The translations under genes were made by a program, and so were the position numbers. This document shows positions 8,081 through 16,790 of a stretch of DNA of 64,000 nucleotides, piece by piece (within the stretch, counting starts at the first letter, position 1; the number at the start of each line of letters is the position of its first letter). Below the pieces are notes generated by a model. The model was not told where the DNA came from and ran no database searches. It saw only the letters and a list, made by a program, of their open reading frames with translations. This stretch comes from Stieleria sp. JC731 (lineage in GTDB: Bacteria > Planctomycetota > Planctomycetia > Pirellulales > Pirellulaceae): positions 248,001 to 312,000 of the forward strand of contig NZ_JAJKFQ010000001.1 in NCBI RefSeq assembly GCF_020966635.1, given 5' to 3'.

Positions 8081-9216
8081 TGGACCTATTGATCTTATTG
8101 TCCTATGCGGCGTTGGCGGTTGGCGCGTTCAAGGTGTTTAAGATTCCGGTCAACGGATACACCGTCGTCACGGCGGCGCTTGGAGGCATTGCCTTGTTGG
8201 CAGCCTTGTTGTTGACGATGAACTACAACCATCCCTTCACCAGGGTTGGACGATTCTATTTTCGGACGACGCCAATTGTCCCGCAGGTGCAGGGGAAAGT
8301 GATTGAGGTTCTCGTCTCGGATAAGCATCAGGTCAAAGCGGGAGACATCCTCTTCAAGATTGACCCCACACCTTTCCAGGCGATCGTTGATCAGAATCAA
8401 GCGATGTTGGTCGCAGCGAAACAGCGTGCCGAAGGGTTGAAGGTCAATCTGGAAGCCTATCAAGAGGCATTCAATTCTGCCGTTGCGAACCGGAATGCCG
8501 CGCAAGACACCTATGAGCGCGATCAGAAGCTTGTCGAGCAGAACGCGACGTCACGCGCCGAATTTGAGCAATCCAAGCAAGCCTACCTGTCCGCCGTCGC
8601 GCGTGCCAGTCAGGCGAACGCGGAACTGAAGCGAGCCCAGCTGGAGGCGGAGTCGTTGGTCGAAGGGGTCCATACGGATGTTGCCGAGGCCGAGGCGCGG
8701 CTGGCCAAAGCTCAGTTTGACTTGGACGAAACTGTCGTTCGAGCGCCCACTGACGGAGTCGTGCTGCAAGTGATGTTACGCCCCGGAATGATGGCGGTCC
8801 CCTTGCCGTTGAAACCGGTCATGATCTTTCAACATGATGAAAATCCTGTGTTCGTCGCTTCGTTCTTGCAGAACAACGCCCAACGCGTCACGCAAGGAGC
8901 CGAGGCCGAGGCGATATTCCAATCCGTCCCGGGGCGTTTCTTTAAGGGGAAGGTCAAGCTCGTCGGCGCCGTCGTGGCCCAGGGGCAGCTCCAGCCCAGT
9001 GGCGAGCTCGTCGCCGCGGAGAAGATCAGCGGAGAAGGACGAATCAATGTTTCGATCGAGTTTGAAGAGGAGGCGTTTGAGGGCTTCACGATCGCCCCTG
9101 GATCGACCGGACAAGTCGCGGTCTATAGCGAGCATATGGAGCCGCTCGCCATCATTCGGCGAATCTTGTTGCGGATGAAGTCATGGACCAATTTTATCTT
9201 TTCCGACGGTCATTGA
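8080..9216 (+). CDS. HlyD-family membrane fusion protein, YiaV-like
   Basis: 378 residues. It has one or two N-terminal membrane segments (residues 2-15 and 28-45), then the adaptor core. The biotinyl-lipoyl half motif is PIVPQVQGKVIEVLVSDKHQ at about 64-83, with V-K-A-G-D-I-L-F-K-I-D directly after it. A long alpha-hairpin follows (about 100-220, heptad-like Ala/Glu/Gln). The second lipoyl half is FDLDETVVRAPTDGVVLQV, followed by a beta-barrel domain. Adaptors of this type join an inner-membrane transporter to the outer membrane. No pump gene lies next to it, only the YiaW-like partner whose stop it overlaps. Length and partner match YiaV. It ends 105 bp before a strong hairpin terminator at 9322. 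Confidence 0.85.
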   Translation: MDLLILLSYAALAVGAFKVFKIPVNGYTVVTAALGGIALLAALLLTMNYNHPFTRVGRFYFRTTPIVPQVQGKVIEVLVSDKHQVKAGDILFKIDPTPFQAIVDQNQAMLVAAKQRAEGLKVNLEAYQEAFNSAVANRNAAQDTYERDQKLVEQNATSRAEFEQSKQAYLSAVARASQANAELKRAQLEAESLVEGVHTDVAEAEARLAKAQFDLDETVVRAPTDGVVLQVMLRPGMMAVPLPLKPVMIFQHDENPVFVASFLQNNAQRVTQGAEAEAIFQSVPGRFFKGKVKLVGAVVAQGQLQPSGELVAAEKISGEGRINVSIEFEEEAFEGFTIAPGSTGQVAVYSEHMEPLAIIRRILLRMKSWTNFIFSDGH

Positions 9217-9321
9217 AGACTTCTGAAGCGATTCGCTGGGGTCCAATTGAAACTCTGCTTGGACCTTATCGAATGCGAGGGGCGCCCGGAAAGCAAAGGA
9301 ATCGCCTCAGCATCAAGAAAA

Positions 9322-9355
9322 AAAAGCCGTTTGTGATTTCTCACAAACGGCTTTT
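9322..9355. terminator. Bidirectional hairpin terminator between yiaV-like gene and tmRNA
   Basis: Stem of 15 bp (9322-9336 with 9341-9355) around a TTTC loop. It is flanked by an A-run on the left and a T-run on the right, so it can stop transcription from both the rightward adaptor gene and the leftward tmRNA gene. Confidence 0.85.
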
Positions 9356-9358
9356 GTA

Positions 9359-9729
<371 letters not shown>

Positions 9730-9773
9730 GATGAAAAACAGGGAGACCGAAGAGTCACTCCCTCGGCACTGCC

Positions 9774-9801
9774 ATTCTACGAGACCGGCAGTGAAAGACA
9801 A
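9774..9801 (-). promoter_or_regulatory. Candidate sigma-70 promoter of ssrA
   Basis: On the minus strand TTGTCT (9801-9796) and TAGAAT (9779-9774) are spaced by 16 bp. They end about 45 bp upstream of the mature tmRNA 5' end, leaving room for a leader removed by RNase P. This is inferred from consensus similarity only. Confidence 0.45.
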
Positions 9802-10210
9802 GGTAACGTCGCATTCCCCGCCAATAGCGTTGCCCGTCACTAGCAATGTCCGACAGCTACATCGCAGGCGAGGCTTCGGAGCCACTTGTCTGTGCGATGT
9901 GAAGGACACTGCGATCGAGGCGAGGGTTCGGCCTCGGCCAGGGTTCGGCTGATGACGGCATCTCGGTCCTCGTTCCACATCGCGTTCGGTTTTTACCGGT
10001 TCTATGCGTTGTCCGTTGATGCCAAGAATGCGGACGTTGCGGCGAACGAATGGGCGAAATGTTTCCTCGGCCGGATTATTTCGCTGAAAAGGGTGCTTCA
10101 AGACCCATGTTTTCGTGCCAATTGCTCAGCGGCACTGATGTCATCGCCTCGCGTCGCCGCTCACTAACCAGTCATCTACCTTCCGAAGATTAACGAATCC
10201 GGAATTGAAC
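9802..10210. other. Intergenic region upstream of hflK, no gene
   Basis: About 410 bp between the tmRNA promoter and hflK. Short open frames exist on both strands, but none has a recognisable product or a good ribosome-binding site. It should contain the hflKC promoter, which I cannot place with confidence. Confidence 0.5.
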
Positions 10211-11185
10211 ATGAGCCAATCTGAATCCGATGGACTCCAGTTGCCAGATTTTGAGCATCTACGGCCATACGCCGTTTGGGTTGCTCTAGGGATCGGGTTG
10301 GTGTTCCTGTTGAGCACCAGCTTCTACACCGTTCAAGCCGAGTCGCAGGCCGTCGTGCTGCGTTTCGGTCGCTTTGTAAGGACGGCTGATCCCGGGTTGC
10401 GTTTCAAGCTGCCGTTGGGGATCGACAAGGTCGAGTTCGTTCCGATCAAGCGTCAGTTGAAACAAGAGTTTGGCTTCGGGACTGCTGGTGCGTCAAACCC
10501 GACGCAGTATTCCAGTGAGCAAAAAGAAGAACGCAACATGGTGACCGGTGACTTGAACACCGCATCGGTCGAATGGGTGATTCAATACCGGATTAAAGAG
10601 CCGCAGATGTACTTGTTCAAAGTCCGTGACCCGGGCCGGACGCTTCGTGACTTATCCGAATCCGTCATGCGTACGGTTGTGGGCGATCGGACGGTTGACG
10701 AAGTCATTACGATCGGTCGGCAGGAGATCGAAGTCGACGCGCTGACTCAGCTGCAAGAGCTGGTCAACCGCTATGAGCTTGGCTTGGCGATCGATCAGGT
10801 GCAGCTCAAAAACGTGAATCCGCCCGAGCCGGTGCAGCCTTCGTTTAATGAGGTCAATCAAGCACAGCAGGAACGCGAAAAGTTGATCAACGTCGCCAAT
10901 GGTGAATACAACAAAGAGGTTCCCCGTGCTCGCGGTGAAGCGGAGCAAAAGATTCAAGGTGCCGAAGGCTACGCGACCAAACGAGTCAATGAAGCCGAAG
11001 GCGATGTGGCTCGCTTTGTGGCTGTTCTGAAAGAGTACCGTAAAGCTCCCGAAGTGACTAAGCAGCGAATCTATATCGAAACGATGCGTCAGGTTGTGCC
11101 GTCGCTTGGAAAGAAGATCATTCTTGATGACGGGGCGAAGCAGATCTTGCCCTTGTTGCCTTTAACCGGAGGTGCGGTTCGATGA
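10211..11185 (+). CDS. hflK: FtsH protease modulator HflK (SPFH/prohibitin family)
   Basis: 324 residues from ATG 10211; an upstream TTG (10205) is in frame but less likely. After about 20 cytosolic residues there is one membrane anchor (about 22-43, VWVALGIGLVFLLSTSFYTV). The SPFH domain follows: ESQAVVLRFGRFVRTADPGL, FKLPLGIDKVEFVPIKRQ, VEWVIQYRIKEPQMYLFKVR. A coiled-coil rich in Ala/Glu comes next (about residues 215-270, with the typical EAEGDVARFVAVLKEYRKAP). The C-terminus is short and lacks the Gly/Gln-rich tail of enterobacterial HflK. HflK and HflC form a large membrane cage that surrounds FtsH and limits its access to membrane substrates. Its stop overlaps hflC by 4 bp (ATGA). Confidence 0.93.
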   Translation: MSQSESDGLQLPDFEHLRPYAVWVALGIGLVFLLSTSFYTVQAESQAVVLRFGRFVRTADPGLRFKLPLGIDKVEFVPIKRQLKQEFGFGTAGASNPTQYSSEQKEERNMVTGDLNTASVEWVIQYRIKEPQMYLFKVRDPGRTLRDLSESVMRTVVGDRTVDEVITIGRQEIEVDALTQLQELVNRYELGLAIDQVQLKNVNPPEPVQPSFNEVNQAQQEREKLINVANGEYNKEVPRARGEAEQKIQGAEGYATKRVNEAEGDVARFVAVLKEYRKAPEVTKQRIYIETMRQVVPSLGKKIILDDGAKQILPLLPLTGGAVR

Positions 11186-12138
11186 AACAAGTCCCCGTAA
11201 CACTGTTGGTCGTTTTCATTGTCGCTGCCTCGTTTATAGCCTATAGCTGCAGCTATTCGGTGAAGGAAACCGAGCAGGTGATCTTGACCCAATTCGGCAA
11301 GCCGGTCGGAGATCCGATCGTCGATAGCGGCTTGCATTTCAAGCTGCCGTTCATCCAAGAGGCAACGTTTTTTGAAAAGCGGATCTTGGAATGGGATGGC
11401 CGCCCGAATGAGATGCCGACCAAGGACAAAACGTACATCGTTGTCGATACGTTTGGTCGTTGGAAAATCAAAGATGCCAAGCAGTACTTTTTGCGTTTGC
11501 GTGATGAACGCAGTGCGCAATCGCGTCTGGATGACATCCTCGGGAGTGAGACTCGCAACGCGATCGCGAAGCATGAATTGATCGAGTTGGTGCGGACGAC
11601 AATAGATCGCCAGCCGGTTCAGGATGTGGTGATCGTTGACGGTCCGGGCACGACAGGGACGCTTTATCCGATTACCAAAGGTCGTGCAAAAATCGAGCAA
11701 GAGATTTTCGAAAAATCGGTCGAGAAGTTGTCCGACTTCGGCATCGAACTGCTCGATGTTCGCTTCAAGCGAATTAACTACAACGACAACGTTCAGCTGC
11801 GAATCTATGACCGAATGATCAGTGAGCGTCAGCAAATCGCCGAGCGGTTCCGCAGTGAAGGTGCTGGCGAGGCGGCAAAGATCATTGGCCGAAAGGAACG
11901 CGACCTACTTGAGATCGAGTCGGAGGCCTACAAAAAGGTGCAGCAGATTCGCGGCGCGGCGGATGCGAAAGCGACGGAGATCTATGCCGCGGCCTATAAC
12001 CAAGACGAGGAAGCCATTCGGTTTTATGAGTTCATTAAAACCATGGAAACCTACGAAGAGATGCTCGGCGGGGATAGCACGTTGGTGTTAACCACCGATA
12101 GCGATATCTTCAAGTTCCTCAAAGACATTGATCCCTGA
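11182..12138 (+). CDS. hflC: FtsH protease modulator HflC (SPFH/prohibitin family)
   Basis: 318 residues, translationally coupled to hflK through an ATGA overlap. It has a membrane anchor at residues 5-22 (VTLLVVFIVAASFIAYSCSY). The SPFH part follows: KETEQVILTQFGKPVGDPIV, GLHFKLPFIQEATFFEKRIL, EWDGRPNEMPTKDKTYIVVD. The last two are characteristic of HflC, as are ISERQQIAERFRSEGAGEAA and YAAAYNQDEEAIRFYEFIKT near the C-terminus. It partners HflK in the FtsH-HflKC complex. The stop codon lies inside the left end of an inverted-repeat element (12135 onward), so the repeat begins exactly where the coding sequence ends. Confidence 0.93.
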   Translation: MKQVPVTLLVVFIVAASFIAYSCSYSVKETEQVILTQFGKPVGDPIVDSGLHFKLPFIQEATFFEKRILEWDGRPNEMPTKDKTYIVVDTFGRWKIKDAKQYFLRLRDERSAQSRLDDILGSETRNAIAKHELIELVRTTIDRQPVQDVVIVDGPGTTGTLYPITKGRAKIEQEIFEKSVEKLSDFGIELLDVRFKRINYNDNVQLRIYDRMISERQQIAERFRSEGAGEAAKIIGRKERDLLEIESEAYKKVQQIRGAADAKATEIYAAAYNQDEEAIRFYEFIKTMETYEEMLGGDSTLVLTTDSDIFKFLKDIDP

Positions 12139-12623
12139 GCCGCTTTGGCGTTAGCCGCGGTTGCGTGCGCGGCAGCCAGAGGCTGCATGCAGTACGTCAC
12201 AAGGCGGGAGCCTTGCGACGAGTTGGTAGTGGACGAGGCGACGAGTCCTTCTTCACCTGCGATGTCTTGCGGGCTCCGCTCGCCCAAGAACCTGGACGTC
12301 ATCCAACCGTCGCTAGCGCGAAACGGCTCAGTAAACCATTCCCTGAGCCGCATCGGCGTTAGCCGCGGTTGACTGCGTCTCAGCAGCCGGAGGCTGCATG
12401 CAGTACGTCACAAGGCAGGAGCCTTGCGACGAGTCCTACCTCGTGTGCCATGTCTTGCGGGCTCCGCCCGCCCAAAAGTCTGGACATCATCTAACCGTCG
12501 CTAGCGCGAATCGGCTCAGTAAACCATTCCCTGAGCCGCTTTGGCGTTCGCCGCGGTTGACGGAGTCTCAGCAGCCAGAGGCTGCATGCAGTGCGTCGCA
12601 AGGCAGGAGCCTTGCGACGAGCA
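12135..12623. repeat. Three tandem copies of a TIR-bounded palindromic element (MITE-like)
   Basis: Copy 1 spans 12135-12331, copy 2 spans 12343-12519, and copy 3 starts at 12531 and is cut off near 12623. Each starts CTGAGCCGC..TTGGCGTT and goes on to AGCCGCGGTT. Copies 1 and 2 end AACCGTCGCTAGCGCGAA followed by CGGCTCAG, so the ends are imperfect inverted repeats of about 27 bp. Complete copies are separated by an identical 11-bp spacer (TAAACCATTCC). Inside are further hairpins, such as CAAGGC(N4)GCCTTG at 12200-12215 and a GGCTGC-bearing stem. No coding capacity is seen. The block fills the space between hflC and the fusA terminator and could itself stop transcription. Confidence 0.8.
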
Positions 12624-12666
12624 CAAAAAAATCCCTCGCCAGCAACTGCCGGCGAGGGATTCGTTT
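12624..12666 (-). terminator. fusA rho-independent terminator
   Basis: Perfect 10-bp stem ATCCCTCGCC (12631-12640) with GGCGAGGGAT (12651-12660). On the minus strand it is followed by a run of seven U residues (the A-run at 12624-12630). It lies just beyond the EF-G stop codon. Confidence 0.85.
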
Positions 12667-12693
12667 TTATCAAAACGTCAGAGACTTAGGCGA

Positions 12694-14775
12694 TTACTTG
12701 CCTTCTTTCTCTTTGCGTTTCGCTTCGATGATGTCCGCTTGGACGTTCGAAGGAACTTCGCGATAGGTTTCCAGTTCCATCGTGAATGTCCCTTGGCCTT
12801 GCGTCATGCTTCGCAGGTCGGTCGCGTAACCGAAGGTTTCCGCAAGTGGGACTTCTGCGATGATGATGCTGTTGCCATCGACGATATCGTTGCTGTTCAT
12901 GATTCCGCGGCGGCGAATGACGTCACCGACGACGGTACCTTGGAAGTCCTCGGGGCACTCGATTTCGACCTTCATGATCGGCTCGAGCAGCTTTGGACCG
13001 GCTTGCTTGAAGTATTCACGGAAGCAACCTTGAGCCGCGGTATAAAACGCCTTTTCCGACGAGTCGACTTCGTGGAACGAACCGTCGTTCAAGTCGATAC
13101 GCGTTCCCACCACTGGGTACTCAGCCAAGGGGCCTTTGCCGAGGATGTCGCGGAAGCCTTTTTCGATCGCGGGGATGTATTGCTTAGGAATACGTCCACC
13201 GACGACGTGGTCTTCGAATTCAAAGCTATCTTCGCTCACCGAGCCCAGTGGGCTCAGCTTACCGACGATGTGAGCGTATTGACCGCTACCACCGGTTTGC
13301 TTCTTGTGCTTGTAGTTGAACTCGATTTCCTTGGTGGGGCTTTCGCGGTAGCTTACCTTTGGTGCACCGACTTCGATTTCGACGTCGTATTCGCGGCGAA
13401 TTCGTTCGATGTAAACTTCCAGGTGAAGCTCACCCATTCCGCTGATCAGGATTTCGTTGGTCTCTTCATCCGTCATCACGCGGAACGTTGGGTCTTCCTT
13501 ACGGAAACGTTGCAGTGCCTTGCCCATCTTGTCTCCGTCGCCACGGCTCTTGGGAGCGACAGCGATTTTGATAACCGGGTCTGGGACGAACATCGATTCC
13601 AGCGTGCACTGGTCACGAGATGCGCCATAGGTGTCACCACTAGCCGCGTCGATACCCATGATCGCGACGATATCACCGGCTTCTGCCGAATCGATCTCTT
13701 CGCGTTTGTCACTGTGCATTCGCACGATACGGCTGAATCGTTCGCTGCGGCCGGTACGTTGGTTAACGTAGGTGCCGCCTTTCTCGATCTTGCCCTGGTA
13801 AATACGCATGAAGGTCAACTGGCCGAACGGATCGTCAACGATCTTGAAGCCCATGCCGACGAACGGAGCGTCTGGATCGGGTTTCAGTTCGATTCGCTTT
13901 TCTTCGTCCTGAGGGTCGCGGCCATGGATTTCGCGATCCAGAGGGCTTGGCAGGTAACGGTTAACCGCATCCAGCAAAGGTTGAACACCTTTGTTCTTGA
14001 ACGCCGTTCCCATGTAAACAGGGGTCGCACCGCCGAGGACGGCGTCACGAGTGACCTTGTAAATCATTTCCTTGGGAACTTCTTCTTCGCTAAGCAGCAG
14101 TTCCATCATCTCGTCGTTGTACATCGACAACTGCTCGAGCATGTGAACGCGCTGTGCTTCGCATTCTTCCTTGATGTCTTCGGGGACTTCGCCGACGACG
14201 ATGTCTTGGCCTTCGCTACCGGCGTGGCGATACGATTTCATTTCGATCAGGTCGACAACGCCTTCGAAGTTTTCTTCGGCACCGATCGGGTACTGCATCA
14301 GGAACGCTTCGGCACCCAGCTTTTCACGCAATTGTTCGACAACGCGGAATGGGTTCGCACCGGTACGGTCCATCTTGTTGATGAAAGCCAAGCGAGGAAC
14401 TTGGTAGCGTTTCATCTGACGGTCAACGGTGATCGATTGGCTCTGAACACCACCGACGCTGCAAAGGACCAAAACCGCACCGTCAAGAACGCGAAGACTG
14501 CGTTCCACTTCGACGGTAAAGTCGACGTGGCCGGGGGTGTCGATCAAGTTGATGCTTTTGCCTTTCCACTTCAGGCTGGTCGCGGCACTGGTGATCGTGA
14601 TCCCACGTTCCTTTTCCAGTTCCATATGGTCCATCGTCGCGCCGTCACCGCCACCACGGACGTCTTCGATCTTGTGGATTCGGCCAGCGTAGAACAGGAT
14701 TCGCTCACTGAGGGTGGTCTTGCCCGAGTCAATGTGGGCGCTGATCCCGATGTTTCGTACGTTCTCCAGTTTCAT
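12694..14775 (-). CDS. fusA: Translation elongation factor G, spdEFG1/mitochondrial-like type
   Basis: 693 residues, full length. GTPase motifs: AHIDSGKTT at 13-21 (G1), a switch region with MELEKERGITITSAATS at about 51-67 (G2), DTPGH at 79-83 (G3) and NKMD at 133-136 (G4). Domains II to V follow, with SRGDGDKMGKALQRF, GMGELHLEV, YRESPTKEIEFNYKHKKQTG and the C-terminal VIRRRGIMNSND. The Ser in AHIDSGKTT and the ITSAAT switch are typical of the spirochaete-planctomycete-delta-proteobacterial EF-G1 clade related to mitochondrial EF-G1, whereas most bacterial EF-G has AHIDAGKTT. It catalyses ribosomal translocation. It is a stand-alone gene, not next to rpsL, rpsG or tuf, with its own terminator. 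Confidence 0.95.
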   Translation of the reverse strand: MKLENVRNIGISAHIDSGKTTLSERILFYAGRIHKIEDVRGGGDGATMDHMELEKERGITITSAATSLKWKGKSINLIDTPGHVDFTVEVERSLRVLDGAVLVLCSVGGVQSQSITVDRQMKRYQVPRLAFINKMDRTGANPFRVVEQLREKLGAEAFLMQYPIGAEENFEGVVDLIEMKSYRHAGSEGQDIVVGEVPEDIKEECEAQRVHMLEQLSMYNDEMMELLLSEEEVPKEMIYKVTRDAVLGGATPVYMGTAFKNKGVQPLLDAVNRYLPSPLDREIHGRDPQDEEKRIELKPDPDAPFVGMGFKIVDDPFGQLTFMRIYQGKIEKGGTYVNQRTGRSERFSRIVRMHSDKREEIDSAEAGDIVAIMGIDAASGDTYGASRDQCTLESMFVPDPVIKIAVAPKSRGDGDKMGKALQRFRKEDPTFRVMTDEETNEILISGMGELHLEVYIERIRREYDVEIEVGAPKVSYRESPTKEIEFNYKHKKQTGGSGQYAHIVGKLSPLGSVSEDSFEFEDHVVGGRIPKQYIPAIEKGFRDILGKGPLAEYPVVGTRIDLNDGSFHEVDSSEKAFYTAAQGCFREYFKQAGPKLLEPIMKVEIECPEDFQGTVVGDVIRRRGIMNSNDIVDGNSIIIAEVPLAETFGYATDLRSMTQGQGTFTMELETYREVPSNVQADIIEAKRKEKEGK

Positions 14776-15902
14776 CTTTTTTTACCTAGCATTGGCAACC
14801 GACCGAGAGATAACACGGCAACTGCCGCAGTCGTTTGGTCGGGGGTTGAATGTTTTCGTGTCTATCGAGCTGCGATTAAGTCTGCAGTGATTTGAGTGGA
14901 AATGATGGCGATCTACCTTCGACGCCGACATTCGCAAACTTGGGGAACCACCCGGGTTCAAATCCGTCGCTGACCGGTCAACGGGTGGGGCCAATCGGGT
15001 GATCGCAAGGTTGATCCAGGGGCCAAAAATGGCCGGTCAGGATGTACCGAGAGCGGAACCACGCCGGAATGGCTGGAAATTTTTGCGGAATATGGCAAAG
15101 GATTGGCCTAGCGGGAAGGGCAAATTGGCCCCTCGACGCGATTCGGCTGCAGGAACGTTCATCAAATCCCATTGCTTGGACGAACAGCTGTTCGTCGCCG
15201 CCTTCGAGCGATTCTCGTTCGCTTGATCAAGCCGTGATCGATCGGTCTATCGGCTGATCGACTCGTGAACTGATCGGTTTGTAAAGGACAGCAACGAAAG
15301 TCTGCTTTGGCCGCATTGGCGAATCGACGCGGAAAGTTCCCTAAATCCCGCGTGTGGCGGCCCAAATAGCCGGACCCCGAGCACCCATCGACGGGACTGA
15401 CAGCGAGGATCGTTTCCATCGCTTTGGCAAGCAAGTGAATTGCTCGCAAATGACGGGAGTTCCCAAGTGTGGCAGGTGCGCGGCGCAAAACCGATCTGCC
15501 GTGGTCAACTGGGTGACCACAGCGAATGATATTCCCCGCGTTTTGCTCGGTTGCCACATAGTTTCCTCTTGCCGGACCCGAATCAGGCCGACATACTCCT
15601 GCTCCCTTAGATTTTTTGAAGGCGAGTCGCTGAGCCGAGCCTGGGATCTGTTTCCTTGGCAAGCTCCAGTCTCAACGACCGTCGTCGTAGCTTTGACGAG
15701 TCTGCTTCGTCGAATCCCCCCGTCGCAGTCACTTTGGACCGCGTCAGAAGAAAACCGCTTTGGCTGCTTTGCCCGAACCGGTTTGCGGTGGCGAATTCGA
15801 CCGATCGCTGAACTCAGGCGATTGGACACCGAAGTTTACTCCTAGGTTCGATCCCAAGCTTGCGACCGCGTCCGTTCGCCACCAACCTCGAGAGCTTTAA
15901 AA
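14776..15902. other. 1.1-kb region without a recognisable gene between fusA and rpsR
   Basis: The divergent promoters of fusA (leftward) and rpsR (rightward) must be here. Several frames of 70-166 codons are open on both strands. None resembles a known protein, they overlap one another, and their composition differs from the neighbouring genes. A long 5' leader or a small RNA is possible, but I cannot show one. Confidence 0.5.
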
Positions 15903-16181
15903 ATGCCTCCACGTCCAATGAGCTCGCGTAGCCGAGCCCGCAAGCGTTCACGCGTCCGCTCCCGCGCCAAGAAGAAGGATCCAATCTTCGTCGATGGCCA
16001 GCGACCACGTCCGATGTATGTCGATTACAAGGACGTTGAATTGCTAAAGAAAATGATCAACCGCCAAGGCCGCATCGTCGGTCGTCGCAAGAGCGGTTGC
16101 ACCGCGGTCAGCCAGCACGCTGTCACCGCCGCTGTTAAACGCGCACGCTACATGGCTCTGCTGCCTTACCAAGGCGAATGA
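15903..16181 (+). CDS. rpsR: 30S ribosomal protein bS18
   Basis: 92 residues. It has a basic N-terminal extension (PPRPMSSRSRARKRSRVRSR) and then the conserved bS18 body: YVDYKDVELLKKMINRQGRI, then a GRRKSG variant of the RRTG loop. It ends with the diagnostic AVTAAVKRARYMALLPYQ. It binds 16S rRNA with bS6 in the platform of the small subunit. In many bacteria rpsR sits with rpsF, ssb and rplI. Here it is followed only by a thioesterase gene whose start overlaps its stop (ATGA). Confidence 0.95.
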   Translation: MPPRPMSSRSRARKRSRVRSRAKKKDPIFVDGQRPRPMYVDYKDVELLKKMINRQGRIVGRRKSGCTAVSQHAVTAAVKRARYMALLPYQGE

Positions 16182-16606
16182 GCTTTCGAACGAACCGGCG
16201 CGTCGAGTTTCGAGATACCGACGCGGCCGGGATAGTTCACTTCTCGGCGTACTTTCCCTGGATGGAATCTGCCGAGCACGAGATGCTGCGGTCGGTCGGG
16301 ATCAAAATCATTCCCGATCATCAAGATCACGCGGACGAGGTCACTTGGCCGCGGGTCAGCGTTTCCTGTGACTACCATCAGGCCGCGCGTTTTGAAGACG
16401 TCCTGACGATCGATGTTACCATCGGAAAGGTCGGTCGATCGAGCGTTCAGTACGATATCGCTTTCTATCGCGAGTCGTCTTCCGGCGAAATGGCCCCCAT
16501 CGCGACCGGTAAAACTGTCGTCGTGTGTTGCAAGCTGCAGCCCGGTGGCCACCTACAAAAAGCCGAGATCCCCGGCGAGATCCGAGCAAAGCTCGAATCA
16601 ATCTAA
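16178..16606 (+). CDS. Acyl-CoA thioesterase, 4-hydroxybenzoyl-CoA thioesterase (YbgC/FadM) family
   Basis: 142 residues, a single hot-dog domain. The family signature RVEFRDTDAAGIVHFSAYF (residues 8-26) holds the catalytic Asp of the D-x-D-x-x-G-x-V/I-x-x-x-x-Y/F pattern. The central part PRVSVSCDYHQAARFEDVL and IDVTIGKVGRSSVQYDIAFY completes the fold. These enzymes hydrolyse acyl-CoA thioesters in the cytosol; the true substrate is not evident. The start overlaps the rpsR stop (ATGA), so it is co-translated with bS18, an unusual pairing with no obvious functional link. Confidence 0.88.
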   Translation: MSFRTNRRVEFRDTDAAGIVHFSAYFPWMESAEHEMLRSVGIKIIPDHQDHADEVTWPRVSVSCDYHQAARFEDVLTIDVTIGKVGRSSVQYDIAFYRESSSGEMAPIATGKTVVVCCKLQPGGHLQKAEIPGEIRAKLESI

Positions 16607-16632
16607 ACGGTCAAACCCTAGCAGACGAAGCC

Positions 16633-16764
16633 GTAGTGGACGAAGCGATGAGTCCCTCGCCCAGTAGGTAGTGGACGAAGCGATGAGTCCCTCACCCAGT
16701 AGGTAGTGGACGAAGCGATGAGTCCTTCGCCCTCCAACCAGCAATCGACGAAGCGATGAGTCCC
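16633..16764. repeat. 35-bp tandem repeat, three units plus a degenerate fourth
   Basis: Units start at 16633, 16668 and 16703 with the shared text GTAGTGGACGAAGCGATGAG, followed by TCCCTCGCCCAGTAG or a close variant. A fourth, decayed unit begins near 16741. The 23-bp head of the unit also occurs once inside copy 1 of the 12135 element (12226-12248). There are no spacers, so it is not a CRISPR array. Confidence 0.8.
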
Positions 16765-16790
16765 ATCCTTGCTTTCGTCACCGACTCGAA

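Noticed and set aside
12541-14895. 784-codon open frame on the plus strand opposite fusA
   Set aside because: It is antisense to EF-G over nearly its whole length, carries no known domain and arises from the codon bias of the true gene.
14940-14990. Text resembling a tRNA T-arm (GGGTTCAAATCC)
   Set aside because: The flanking bases do not pair into a T-stem and no anticodon or acceptor arm can be formed around it.
15162-15845. Overlapping open frames of 160-166 codons on both strands between fusA and rpsR
   Set aside because: They overlap one another, lack recognisable domains, and the KCGRC-like motif in one is isolated with no zinc-ribbon or thioredoxin context.
16633-16764. Possible CRISPR array
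   Set aside because: Units are directly adjacent with no unique spacers, and no cas genes are present.
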